This document shows positions 12,486-25,099 of a stretch of 64,000 nucleotides of DNA, piece after piece. The notes below the pieces were generated by a model, which worked only from the letters and a program-made list of their open reading frames with translations, ran no database searches and was not told the DNA's origin. Made by a program: the position numbers and the translations under genes. The stretch comes from Urechis unicinctus (taxonomy: Eukaryota; Annelida; Polychaeta; Xenopneusta; Urechidae): assembly GCA_034190875.2 (NCBI GenBank), contig CM067348.1:3892904-3956903 (forward strand). Direction: 5' to 3'. The stretch's first letter is position 1. Each line of letters starts with the position of its first letter.

Positions 12486-15400
12486 CAATAAGGTTACATA
12501 GGCGTACAAACAACAATTGCTGTTGTTAGGGTGGACATCACTGGTGGTATGCAAGATGTTCAGTGGATCAGATAATATCAGTGTTTTTCAGCTTCGAAGT
12601 GATGAGAACTCAAGAATTCTAGACAAGATAGCCTCAGTAAATTCACTGAAAACTTTTAAAAACCAACTCGATGTTTTATCATTTTAATTAAGTGCTTGAG
12701 TGTAAACAGAAGCGGAATGTTGATAGAGCGTTTTGAAAACAAAGCGAGAGAACCAGGTTTCTACCATGTACTTAAAGACAGACTCACATTAGTATGCGGA
12801 CATTATATTTCTTACACCAGTGATTTAAACGTCTCAGTGTGTCGCAAAATAGTACAATGAACATTAGTAAATTATCAATTACTTGTCAGTGTGGTGAATT
12901 TACAGCAATTTAAAGTCAGATGAGAGTCACCTCAGGCAAATGACAAGCCGCATCAATCTTCTTCTCGGCGGGAGGTTATGAATTGCTCATCATCATTTCC
13001 CGGAACCTATTCCTTCATGAGAAAAATGAGATTATGTCAGATTGTTGTTTCACTATCGGATCAACCCTCACATAGTTGTCAGTTGATTGGCTATCCCTTA
13101 CCAAAGACTACAAAGTGTGATGTCACTTTAATGGCAACTCACTATATGTGTCTGCTTACATTTGCTCTTATAAGGCTACCAAGTGTGATATCACTTAATT
13201 GGTAACTTCTTTCACTAGCTCCGGAAACAAAAACGTTTGAAGTCGGTGCGTGCACTGTTATGGTGGGATGCGCGATCATAGAACAAACCCGAAGTACACG
13301 GCAATGCCATTAGATGTATTAAACAAATAAAGCAATTCTTCTGGCAATACAAGCTAACCAGTTCTTATGAAACATGTGCACGTACAGCTTGTAGGATGTG
13401 CTATCACTGTTGCCTAACGAACCGACCATCCACCATTACTCGCACGATTGCAAAACCCAGGACAGACCTTTTGTTTGTGATAGGCAACGAGGCGGAATAA
13501 AGGCCGCTAAAACGTCGTCTTTTTAGAGAAATGTATCAATTACAATAAATAGTATAAATTCCATTTTGAAATTGTTGACATGGCTAGGATCTAGTCAATA
13601 CTCAACTTTGTTTGATTGGGTCCAAGCTATTATTCTCATGCAAACTGTCGGCAGACAATATTTTGTATTATAGTTTACTATTTCATTGCTGATGTGCAAT
13701 ATTCAGGGTAACGTGTGATTTGAGGACTAGACTTCTTGCGCTCATATCGTAACAGTTGCATCCCCTTGTAAAAACATGCCTCCTATAAACATCAAACAGC
13801 GCCATTATTGCGTCGAATCTTTACAAAAACAACCTCTTGAATGCTTAATACTTAGCAGGCAACTTGATCTCAACTGCTTCCCATCGCTTCACACAGGGTA
13901 GCCTTTCTTTGTGGATACTAACGCTGTGTATGTGACATAGAATGCTTATGGATTACTCACTAGCATGACAAAGGGATTTACGACACTTGGGGCTGATCCA
14001 TTGTGATGTTGTTTGTTGTTTAGGTAGTTAAGGCTTCTACGTTTGTAATAGTCCCTTGCGTTACCAGAGTCGCATTATAGGGCCTGTCATAGAAGCTGAG
14101 CTTACATCGATTCCTCAAATACACTCTGTTCTTAGACGAGTTTGTGATATTTATTCCTATCTGCATATAATGTCATCCAATGATGCGCATCGCAAATCGT
14201 TGAATTGCAAGTATTTTACTAAGGGGAATTCCAAATTGTTGTTGCAATGTAAAGATCTTAGAAATCAATATCTTTCGTTATTGTTTTGTATTTTAACAAA
14301 CAACAGCGTGTGTTTCGTTTCAATATATCTCAGTCACATGTTTATAAATACATTTTGTAACTCGCATTTGTTTGGGAAATAAATACAAAAATGAAACATT
14401 GCTGAAAGAAACGTTACCACACAATGTAGCGCTTGATTACTGATATCTTACAAGATGGCTGGCATGTTTGCGGCTGGCAGCAGTAAGGCAAAATACGCCG
14501 TGAGGATGCTTGGATAAGCAGAACATGCAACGAAAGATGTCATACCTGTTTGTCTTATTCAAGGGCGTGGTAACTAGGCCATTAACAAATAAGTTGTTTG
14601 TAATGTTTATATGTCATTTACGTCATCGTATGCGTAAGGAGCTACGATTCGCTCATCTATAGCGTGTTTACTATTTAGCCTCAGGCCACTAAATACACCT
14701 TGCTGATACAAGGTTTCCAATTACCAGGTTTACCCTAGAGTGACAGAAGTATGCTCTCGAGTAACTCGTGTTAGTATTTTCACATTTAGTCATCAGGAAT
14801 CCGAAGCCCATGAATGTAAAGATGACGAGCTGTAAACACAGTTTTCATGATAATCCGAAACAGCAGTATTACATATTTGTTACACACAGCTTTGAATGCA
14901 AAATCGCGGATCACATATATTACATGCCCGGTATCTAACATAATTATTAGTTAATTGTGGGGATTGTTATAATGTACTGCATTTAAAATTATGAGATATC
15001 GCAATAAACCACTGCCATGTGCTCACTCGACACATTCGAATAGCCACCTTCTCACTGCGCTATATTGGATTGAAGCGTCATCTTGATGGACTTGACCTAC
15101 GGGATTGACGGGCTTTCGATTGTAAATGAATGCGGGACATCAATCGTTGCAATTCGTTTCAATAAATGATCCGCGTTTTTCTGGAAGTATAGAAATCACC
15201 ACCACGATCACAGAGAGATCCTGAGGCACCACTGCCGTGTGCAACATCGAGTTGTATGCATTATCTGCTGGTCAATAGAGAAGTTGGTTGGTTAGAGAAT
15301 TATGACCAAATTGATTAATTACAATATAGAGATGGTAAACATTATATAGGTGACGGTGACAAACATGCTTATATACGTGACGTTCGAGTTTTCGTTCATA

Positions 15401-18400
15401 TTAGTTTTGTTCTCTACGCTATACAGACAATATACCACAGTAAGCATGTGCAATGTGATGCTAGTTTATTTGCGTAAGGATATTTTGACAGAATCGATGT
15501 TTTCATTACACTAAGGATAATTTAGAAAGCATTCAAAGGGTTGACTGAAACTCATTTTATAAGCAAATTGTTTTGTGGCATCTTAACATGATTGGGAACG
15601 CTATTCACTTTGAGTGCTAAGTTTGCCTACAGTGAGTTGCAAAGACTGTTAAGCTGAGAAAGCAAATCTACCCAGATACTTTCTAATCCACTGACCTGTT
15701 TGTGTATCCGTTTATGATTCTGTTAAGACATGCCCAACTATTCCTTTTCGTTGCCGAAATGCCTCATTAAATTACGATTTGTCGCAATACTTGATGATCG
15801 CTCACCTCCTCGGCCAAGTTGAAATATGTATTATTTGCACCCGCTTTAGAACCACAAAAATCTATATTGCTTGGCTGGCCCTTGAAAAAGGACTCAACAT
15901 TTCTCATTTGCAACTTTGTTTTCCTAAACTTCGATCGCCATTTGGTTTTGCCGTGTCATATGTCAAAGTATAATTCTGTCGCATATTTCAGCTTAAAACA
16001 CTCACCGGTTTAGCCGACAAACGCCCATACACGATCGCAACATCTACACTAATATTACTCCCAAAAATCAATGACTACGATTTTGTCTATTAAGAGGGCG
16101 TTCCATCTGTGTAACACTTATGGGTTCGAGTTCGATGGCATGAACAATTTTGTAAGACCCAATCGCCTTTGTTAAATGTCGAATAGTGTAGTATTTACAT
16201 CCGTAAATGATTAATTGAAATCGACATGCAGGATCTTTAAAAAACTGTCGATATGTTTTCGAAAATATTTAGCTGATGAATAAAACCTTTAAGGAATGAC
16301 GAATTGAGTCGCTGTAATAAAGTATGTAGGTGCCACAAATGCTATTGATCTCAAATCTGGTTAGCAAGTTGTCTACAAAAGAGACTTTATAAGCCTACAA
16401 AGTCGCTGTTATTGTTCATTGCATACTAATGACATCCTAATCACTAATCGCCGATTACCACGGAATTATATATGTTATCTTGGTTTGGACTGTGATGATT
16501 GTCGAGGGTGCATATACATTACCATCAAGTTACTTGTTTATTCAACATATGCGTGACAAATGGCTACGTCCCCAGCAATACATTGTCGTTAGGATTGAAC
16601 TTGTTATAAGCTTTACTAGGGTAGGCGCCGCAACCCTTGGTTGCTTGCTATTAAATATATTGCCCTAACACAGTCTTTTACGCACGATGCCAGCATGGTC
16701 TAGTGTCTTGGTACACGGATATGAATCCACAAGTCGACGCTTGCATAGGATATAGATTGACACTTTAGCCGCCCCAGGCACATGTTCAGGGATTTTGCCC
16801 ACATTATATGCTTATACTGATCAAACTATGATCCGTTTGATGTGGCCGAATTGTTATTGCACCTTAACCAATGCGTCGCGCACTGATTTGAGAGGCCACG
16901 TTTAGGCGACCACATTTAAAGGTACGTGAAAATATTCTTCAGCACTGCTTTGGGAACCGCATTTATCCGGCAGTTCTAATGGGGCATTTGACAGATATTA
17001 TGTGCTTGTGACCAAGGTTTGCAAATGCTGACCAACAGTCAATTAAATATTTGTTTATTTTCCAAAGGTTCTTTTAAAGGCAAATTGTTTATAATTCTTG
17101 ATTGGAGATTTTCGATGTAGGCAGTTAAAAATTACAACAAACATTAATAAGTTATTTTGATGGATTTAGATTCATATTCAGTCATGAAACATTCTGCTGT
17201 CATAGTCGGTTTTTCTCTCCTATTTGTCGTATTTAACAGAATATGTATCAAGCAACATGTAGATGGCTTTTCAATAGATTATGCACATGGAACATTAATT
17301 ATCGCACTTTTAAGCAATGTGAGTGGTGAACACGGCGTTTTACAGTCGGATACGTATAATTGCCAAGCCATTCCGATTCTGCGATTTTGCCAGGAAGTTT
17401 GCGTATGTCATGTTGGGTTCTGAATTGCGGCGATTCTTGATGTCAATGGAAATAACGGCATATTTGCAAGAGAATGACTGATGCAGCCATTGAATATGCT
17501 TGCGGAACTAGGGAGGCAAATATCTCATTACATATCAATATTGCAACTACGTAACCAAATCCTGCGCCATGGTTAACTATATGCTACTCAATGGGATTGA
17601 AGGTAATGTATAGCCATTGTATTGCAATACCAATGTGCCGGCGCACTGAACAAGTAAGTCAATTAGTTAGCGATATTTACATAGGAACTCGTGTATCATT
17701 ATGCCGCTGTTTGCACACCAGTCACTCTAAGAGTCAGGCCAGTATATTGTTATAGCAATTAACACTATTACAAGAAGTGTCGGAATGTTTAAATCTTGAT
17801 TATTCACAAGATTACCCAAATCAACGATGGATTTTCTGTTTCGCTATTGATATATGGGCAACTAATTTTGGTCAGAACTCCATAATAAGAATGGAGTGAA
17901 TGCATAGCCGATTAGTTTTATCATTTTATATTCGTTACTACACAGTGACACCCTAATAATGTATTGCATTCGTTTGCAAGGAGAGATGAAGAGCTACGGT
18001 TGAAACGAGCCAACGGTCCACTGAGTTGTACTATCATTGTGTTAAACATCTGAATAAACTGGCAATAATCATCACGAATTGGCTCATTTTTTAAAGCAAT
18101 GGTCACGAATGATATTGTATGCATAGCTAGTACTGAACATTTGTTGGGCCTTTTAGCGCTGATTATGGACAGTTATTCACTAGCAGCCTACAACACGAAG
18201 GTGTTCTAGATATTTGTGGTCAATCATGGCGCTTATCACAATGCTGCCAATATGACCGAAGCCTCACCTATTGTTCTTCATTCATATGCGGAATTCCAGT
18301 AGTGCCTTGTGCTGATGAGAAACCTAAAGGGTTTTCTATCGATGTTCTCCCTTTAAAGATGATGACACAAAACGTCTTTTTACTACGTAACAGGACATGC

Positions 18401-18455
18401 CTGCATTGGCAGTAAGACACAGCTTCTGTTTTCAATACATTTATAAATACATATC

Positions 18456-18458
<3 letters not shown>
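12486..18458. other. Interior of unit B, no coding signal; paralogue of 49085-55260
   Basis: About 6 kb of AT-rich sequence contains only short chance frames. From about 12690 to 18240 it aligns in direct orientation with 49085-55260. Two blocks are especially similar: 12950-13025 against 49335-49425 (CATCAATCTTCTTCTCGGCG) and 15635-15715 against 51508-51595 (AGTTGCAAAGACTGTTAAGC), each roughly 90% identical by eye. Most of the rest is much more diverged. Near 13112-13130 and 13181-13198 are two copies of a palindrome-like AAGTGTGATRTCACTT motif. No function can be assigned. Confidence 0.65.

Positions 18459-18515
<57 letters not shown>
18459..18515. repeat. (TA)n microsatellite at the inner end of the unit B right arm
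   Basis: A pure TA run of about 57 bases followed by TATTATATTA-type sequence, immediately before the right arm at about 18530. It mirrors the array at 12304 on the other side of the interior. Confidence 0.95.
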
Positions 18516-18518
<3 letters not shown>

Positions 18519-18529
18519 TTATATTATAT

Positions 18530-19435
18530 ATATTATATTAAAATAAAATATTGCAGAGCAAAGCACTCAAAATGCGACATTTTTGTCGGTCGACCGAATT
18601 TTTTCGGCACACAGTCACATCTTGGCACACGATGTGAGTGCAAAAAAAGTCAAGAGCTTTTTGAGTGCATTGTTCTGCAATGTTTTATTTTAAATTGATT
18701 TTACCTTGTTAATTATCTCCATTCACATTTATCCATTGCCAGGTTTAGACCCCTGCCTCGCGCAGGTATCAAAAATGTCGGACGTTTGAAATGTATAGGT
18801 ATAGTTAGGGACGTTTGAAAATTTGACCATTTTGGACTAACGACCATTTTGGTACTCTGCATTTAACAGCTTGTTTCTCGTTATTTTCCGATATATGATA
18901 ATGCCAACTTCTGATATATTGCTTAGAATTACTTCCTTCGCAAATATATTCTATTCACGTGACATTCGATAGGTGGAATAAAATATATATATATTTGGTT
19001 TCGACGTTTTCCATTGAGCTGGAGACAACTATATATTCGCCCGGACAATTTTGTAAGCAATAACCGCAACTCTTGAATATATTATGGCGTTATTTAAAAC
19101 GCTTATACCCAAGTCAACCAGATGATAAGAGAAAATATATATAATGTCGCTACAGTGACTCGACAACCTGGGTTCTCAGCCTGGGTTTTCAAATATCGCC
19201 CACTATGACATTTTGTCCTTTATCTAAATTATGACAACGCTGGTTCGATAGATTGGATATATTGTGTAGTAAACTCAATCTGACATATAAATGGAATCTG
19301 GTCAATGTTTGAGGTACTTTACTTAAGCTATGTGGAGTCTAGCCGGCCTTGGCGAATCGCTTCGCCAAGTTCTGTTGGTTAGTCGCGTTTGTCATAATGT
19401 ATGTATGCATGTAAACAATTTTTTGATCCGCGATA
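18530..19435 (-). repeat. Unit B right arm, proximal part
   Basis: This is an inverted copy of about 11386-12300. Diagnostic shared stretches read here as GGCACACGATGTGAGTG, GACTCGACAACCTGGGTTCTC and GTTGGTTAGTCGCGTTTGTC. It also has ACCATTTTGG motifs at about 18825-18855 and a duplicated CAAAGCACTCAAAA/TTTTGAGTGC context near its start. It stops at GATCCGCGATA, where segment C begins. Confidence 0.85.
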
Positions 19436-22400
19436 CAGGTCGGAGTTTGTTTTTCAATCGTTAGGCGCCAATAATGCGCAAAACCGAGAGGTTTTGTTTT
19501 GACTTTGATCTGAAACTAATGTCAAGGTCATCGAATTAGTGTAAATTACTTATCATCAATAATTTTTAAGACTTTGATGTATAATGTTATGAATCCTATA
19601 TACAGAGAATAAAGTTCATTGGCCCTTGAAGTCACTGTAGATAGCATGCTATTGAGCAAGTAAATTGTTTAAGCAGAAAGGTTGGAAAATAACAAGTCCA
19701 TGTAAACTGAGCTATTTAATAACAATTGATATGTTGCATTTCCATTTCAGCATATCATTTTACCTTTATGGCAGTCCTGAAATAGACGTATATGGAATTA
19801 TCACTATGTATATTCTTGATAATTTCTGTATCTGTTACTGATTAATCATGGTTGCACCATAAATAATATGAAATGGGATATGTATTTATTAACTGCTAAA
19901 GGTGTCATGTTGATTCAAAAGTAACTCTTATCCCCAACCTACCATAACATTGGGAAGCGTAAGTGATAGTATTATTGATTTCAAAGAATCGACAATGTTT
20001 GCACACTTATTCATAACCCCTCTAAATGCTAATATTGGGAAACAGCCACTCACTAATAGCCATTGATATCACATAACCACCAGCAGCGTTATTTTGCTGT
20101 TCTCCACTCAAAAGCTGCTCTCGCGCTCTGAGTGAAACTAGCCCATGTGCCTATGCGCCAATCCAGTTCGCTAAGACCTCCAAACGATTCATATACCCCC
20201 AGACACCTTCGTATACTTCCGTAACCCACTTAACTGTAGCGTTGTATGTTCCTAAGCCCCTTACACATCCTACTTCAACGCGAGAATGCTCTTCTGTCCT
20301 TACCCACCGGGCGATCATCATCCTACACCATGAGGATTTTGTACGTGCAAGTCTGACAAAATTGCGATGGTTAGAAACCCCAACAGGATAGGCATTATGT
20401 CGTGTTGCAGTCTGTCAGGTTGGCAGTATCATAATTAAACGTCCGCGTAGGGCTAAATCAGATCTTTCTTTGAAGCAGAGAAAGTTGATATGATACACTG
20501 TAGGACAACATTTTCTTGGCAGATCGTATTTAACTGGTTGTGTGGAAAGATAAAGATTCTATTCCAGAGATTCCTATCGTTTAAGTAGTAAGAATATCTC
20601 CTCGAATAACACCCTCTTTGTTGTATTCCGAGTAACATGACAGAGTTCTTTCGTATATGATAAAAGATACGGGATGGAGAGAAGAGGTGTTTCCCAAACT
20701 ATGCAGGTCAAATAGTTCATTAGGATGTTCCAATAAGCAGGGTTGATAGATTCAGCGGGATGACATAAAAACTTTTTAAAGTATTTTAAGCATGGCAACA
20801 ATTTCTGTCACACACGCCAAATGGCTGTGAATCGTGCAAATGACTACAACAGTCCAATTGAATTTGTAAATCAGGTTAATTCCATGTCGACTTACTTTAA
20901 AAAACGTTACCTACTCAGACTCGCCATCCTTTGACAAATTCGCAATATGTAATCTCCCAAGGACGCGGATCGTTGTCATGACGCCGAAGCTATATGGCGT
21001 TGAGAGATTGTCTGGGTCAATTGCGACCCTAAAATTCAGGTACCTTCTTGAAAAACATTACCAAATATACATTATTTACACAGTGTTCAACACTGTTGGA
21101 TCATTGAATACCATATAATAACAAAACACTTGATATAAACCCCATTACTACGATCGAAGCTACCAAATATCACTCTTTGACCCTAGCCATGATTATCTGG
21201 CTTCGAACTTTGACCCTAGATGAACGACAGATCGGCGAAATATCGAGCGAAAAACTAGCAGACGATTACCAAAGTCATGTCACATAAAATTGCTAATCTG
21301 ACAATTAATGATCATTAAAATTAAATTTAACTTATTTTGTCACAGCCCTGGTTACGAATGATACGATTGTTACAGTATTTCGGCTTATAATGCCATTTCA
21401 TAAATTACGGAACTCGTAAACAAAAACTCTACATTAAGCTGCCTACTTCGTGAATTCGCGGAAAGCATAGAAATTTGTTGTTAAATACGGATTTCCCCAA
21501 CAAATACATTCTGACATGGACGGAAAAGAAGCTGTGTTGGTAAAATAATATATCATTTCTATTACTGTGTGTTCTGTATTACCTAATCCGCGTTTTGACC
21601 CAACCCAGACCGAATTTATATCCACGACCCAATTCGCTCGACGGAACGACCGTGATCAGCTCTTCCACTATTTAGGCGTTAGCAGCATTCGTTTCAGTAC
21701 TGTTGGTTCCGTTAAATTGAAAAACATATTGTTGTTTGACTGACTTGTTTGGCTATTATAGCTAAGACTGTTCGGTGATATATAAATGCAAAGAGAACTT
21801 GACTATGAAACATCAACTTGAAATTAATTTAAACAATTAATGGTTGCCCTTCACTCCCTTCACTAGGCTTCAGCCATGAAGATAGATATGATGTTATTTG
21901 GACCTTATGGTCAGACATAACCATAATGTGTATGGTACTGCACTGTTTGGCAAGTTGTGATTGTAGAGACTAATGCTGCAGCACCATTGATGGTTTTAAC
22001 TGCCCTGCATGATTTGCATGGTAGGTTTTATAAATTTATCAACACATATCAGTTGCTGCTTAACCACTGTCACTTGGTGTTTCATTAAGGTTATCTATTG
22101 CCAATTATCTTAATATGATAGACCTCAAAGGTCAATGGGTCCTCAGATTGCAATTATAAACAATACTTGAGGGTAGTCATATTTCTGATGTTGGATCTAA
22201 ATTGTAAAGAGGTTGTCTGATGTCATGATCAAATATCAATTACAATTTGAAGTCAAAACATCACACATGCATATGCCTATCCAGGCAATGGCCAATGTTA
22301 TGGTCTATCAAAAGAGGGAATAAGTTGATGAGGCAAATACAGACTTGAAAGTGTCAGATATCATCAGAGGGTCACCTTATACAAATAACACCAGACATTA

Positions 22401-23198
22401 AATAAACAGCCTCTGAACTGCATAACTATTTAATTGCATAATAAATGAGCATCTGTGCTAAAAAACCATGACTATGATTATTATGTAATTTGACAGTAGC
22501 TAATATTGAATGTTTTCAGCTGAACAGCTGATGTGGCCTCACATAAGTTTCCTAACATTGAATTATGTGATCTGACTTTTGCAGGTATCCTAAAAGTATG
22601 TGTGGAAACATTTTATGAGGTGTTATATTGTGAAAATAAATAACCAGCATCTGTATACTGGGTCTCTATTTTCTAACCGCATTGCTCTCCAAGCTTCCAT
22701 TCCTATTTAGTTCTGTAATAAAGATGCAGATTGAAATGCATTTTCATATATATAGAGCTCTGTTAAAGTTTTGGCCCATGTACTGTTTCATAAATATAGG
22801 TACCGATGTCAGATGTTAGCTTGGTAACCTATCAGAGGCAACTGCCTGAATTGACCATGACTAAAATGGGCGTGTGCTTGGCACAAATGGATTGCCTTGA
22901 CAGTCGGTTTGTTTGCTTGTATCGAGAGACATTATATGATGAAGCATTTTTCAATTTATGTACCACAACCATACAGACATTTTTGGAACATGGTCCGATT
23001 GTCATCAATTGATCAATTAAACTCACACAATATGCAGGTCACATAATTATGAACAAATGTGAAGCAATGGCAAAAATATGCAGTGATACAAACATTGTTC
23101 CTCATTGTTTACATCTGAATTAATGCATAGTCTGTAATGTGTCAATTATATTAATTTTTCTATGCATATGGTACAATGTATGTGCTTTTGTTTATTAG

Positions 23199-24179
23199 AT
23201 ACTGAACCAGCAGCCCAAGCAAGTACCAGTTATACCACCTAGATCAACAAGCCCTGTAGACCCAAGACTTAAAGATGCCAACAAAAACCACTTGATTTCT
23301 AGTTACTCAGAGTCAGATCAGGATGTCTCGAGCAGAACATGCATCAAAGATACAAGTGAGTATTTTTCATTCCTGTATAATCTGTTAACTAGTGACAAGG
23401 TATAAACCAAAGAAAGGCTTCTTTCCATTATAAATGAATTCTAGTTAAGTGACCTTCATATAAAAGAAAATACCCACTGCATGGTCTTTAAAAGACTGCG
23501 CTAAATTATTGAGAGTCATTACAAGTCTGCTATAACTAGAAACTAACAGCGAAATACGAAAACAATATATCAATGGACATGCAGACCGCTTCTGATGGGA
23601 TGCAAGGCACACCTAAGCTGTACAACTTGCCTTCAGAAGTTATATTCAGATCCCCAGTCTAAGGAAACTACTCCCAGGTATGGTTTATATACTTCAGAAC
23701 ATATTGTATTAATCAGGATAAATTTGACGGAAAGATCATTCCCAGTGTGTCTTGCATGGTAGATGTCATATATTATATACAATTGTTGCACAATTGTGGT
23801 GTAGGCGGAATTGTTATTTAAGCTTGTGGATTAGCAATGCACTGCCATGTGATTTTATCATGATTAAGTAACTTTATCTGATGCTTTATCAGTAAGTTAT
23901 ATCTTCTATTCTCAGCATTACACAGCAGACAGATTATTACAAAAGTTGTAGCTGTACCAGCAAGGAACACTATCTAACATTGTGTGGGATGATCCATCAA
24001 TCTGAAGAACACATCTCTTGTCTCCAGTGTTGGTTGAATAATAGAACTGTTATCTCTGGATTAGTTGTGCCAAGTAATTTGCTTAATATGCGTACATGTT
24101 GACTGTTTCAGGGAAGAAAGAAGTTCTTAAGTCACAGCTGCCAATGGGACGTTCCCTACTTGGAAAAAAATATGAATGA
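23199..24179 (+). CDS. Two-exon gene-like 3' end, unknown protein
   Basis: An open stretch at 23199-23355 is preceded by a pyrimidine-rich acceptor (TTTTGTTTATTAG) and followed by a consensus donor (GTGAGT). It encodes a Pro/Ser-rich segment with KQVPVIPPRSTSPVDPRLK. A second open stretch at 24112-24179 follows a TTTCAG acceptor, keeps the same frame across the intron and ends at a stop after RSLLGKKYE. An AATAAA lies 132 bases downstream at 24311. This fits the last two coding exons of a gene whose 5' part is elsewhere or unrecognised. The peptide looks disordered and basic at its end; I recognise no domain. It could be a host gene fragment carried by segment C. Confidence 0.35.
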
Positions 24180-24215
24180 GCAGTGAAGTTCCAATGGGCC
24201 TTGTACCACCTCTTA

Positions 24216-24330
24216 ATTATGCTTGAAATATCATTAACTATGCATAATTGTAATGAGCTGTGCTGGTTTCATATGGATGTGCCACGAACTTTTAATTATG
24301 CTTGAATGTCAATAAACATGCATAATTGTC
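24216..24330. repeat. Two tandem copies of a ~75-bp unit in the putative 3' UTR
   Basis: TTAATTATGCTTGAAATATC followed by AACTATGCATAATTGT at 24219 recurs about 75 bases later as TTAATTATGCTTGAATGTC followed by AATAAACATGCATAATTGT. The second copy carries the polyadenylation signal. Its function is unknown. Confidence 0.55.
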
Positions 24331-24426
24331 ATACAAGTGACCTTTTTAGTCACTATATAGTTTATAGACAATATAACATCATCATAGCTTTTGACAGTAA
24401 AAAAATATTTTTAAACTGTTTATCTA

Positions 24427-24561
24427 TGGCCGCAATGTTAAAATTATGTTTACCAGTGTCCTTACTTGTTCCATAGCTGTGATATTAATGTTGTGTTACC
24501 TGCATTTTAAATCCAACCCCTTTTAAACAAATTCTGCCCATATGAAACCTGTTCCCTAGGG
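24427..24561 (-). repeat. Unit B right arm, distal end
   Basis: This is an inverted copy of 11248-11376, including CCTGCATTTTAAATCCAACC and CATATGAAACCTGTTCCCTAGGG. It closes unit B; element A sequence (ATAGTAATCCTTATTAATCC) follows. Confidence 0.88.
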
Positions 24562-24643
24562 ATAGTAATCCTTATTAATCCTTATTCGGGGTTTTTTAGG
24601 GACTTTTTTTTTTGGTCGGGATTTCTGCCATTTTTTAGGTGGA

Positions 24644-24898
24644 CTAGTTGGTTAGTATTTGAATTGGTTTGGCTTGCAGGGTTAGTAGTTTTCGGCTGCT
24701 CGGTTTGTCGCGGCAGCGTTTACATAGCCCTTCTGTGGCGTTGGTCGTGCCGCCGCAGGCAATGCAGGATGTACGGGGGAAATGGCCATTTCTCAGGCGA
24801 AATCGGTGGTAGCGGCAATAGTTGTGCCGGCTCGGTTTGCCGCAGAGCTTGTTTTCTGTTATTAGGGGCCAGTCGCAGGTTTTTTCACAGACAGGCAT
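24644..24898 (-). CDS. Cys/His-rich small protein of element A
   Basis: An 84-residue minus-strand frame starts MPVCEKTCDWPLITENKLC. It then contains NYCRYHRFR and CIACGGTTNATEGLCKRC, that is, several CxxC and CxxxH pairs suggesting two or more zinc sites. It lies downstream of the helicase on the same strand and close to the inner edge of the left repeat of element A. Comparable small Cys/His proteins accompany replication genes in many selfish elements; a nucleic-acid-binding role is inference. The frame looks whole, with a start and a stop. I recall similar short Cys-rich frames beside PolB-helicase frames in fungi, but this needs a search. Confidence 0.5.
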   Translation of the reverse strand: MPVCEKTCDWPLITENKLCGKPSRHNYCRYHRFRLRNGHFPRTSCIACGGTTNATEGLCKRCRDKPSSRKLLTLQAKPIQILTN

Positions 24899-25099
24899 TT
24901 AAACCGGTATATATTTCACTTGTTTAATATTGGATTTTTTTCATTAGAGAAATGGTTTGTAGAGGAATAAGACATGTGGCAGGAAATGGTAGACAACAGG
25001 GGGAAAAAAATGAATAGTCTTTAACGTTGCCCACCTACTTAAAGACTATTCAGGTATCTATTATTGAGCATGGACTAAGCAGTATAAAGGATTGGTTAT

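Larger units (their letters stand above)
19436..24426. mobile_element. Segment C: 5 kb insertion in the unit B right arm, class unknown
   Basis: The left arm of unit B is continuous where the right arm is split by this segment, so about 5 kb was inserted (or lost from the left arm, which is less simple). The junctions read CGATA at the left and CTATGG at the right, compatible with a TA duplication, but no matching terminal repeats are visible. The segment is AT-rich. Its only gene-like structure is a pair of exon-like blocks at 23199-23355 and 24112-24179. The stretch 22806-23012 holds a 68-codon frame of unknown meaning. No transposase or reverse transcriptase was recognised. Confidence 0.45.

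Noticed and set aside
22806-23012. 68-codon frame as an upstream exon of the segment C gene
   Set aside because: It ends in a stop before any donor site, overlaps an equally long frame on the other strand, and has no recognised motif.
24664-24927. Plus-strand Cys/Gly-rich frame
   Set aside because: It is the antisense shadow of the Cys/His-rich minus-strand protein, which has the regular CxxC pattern.
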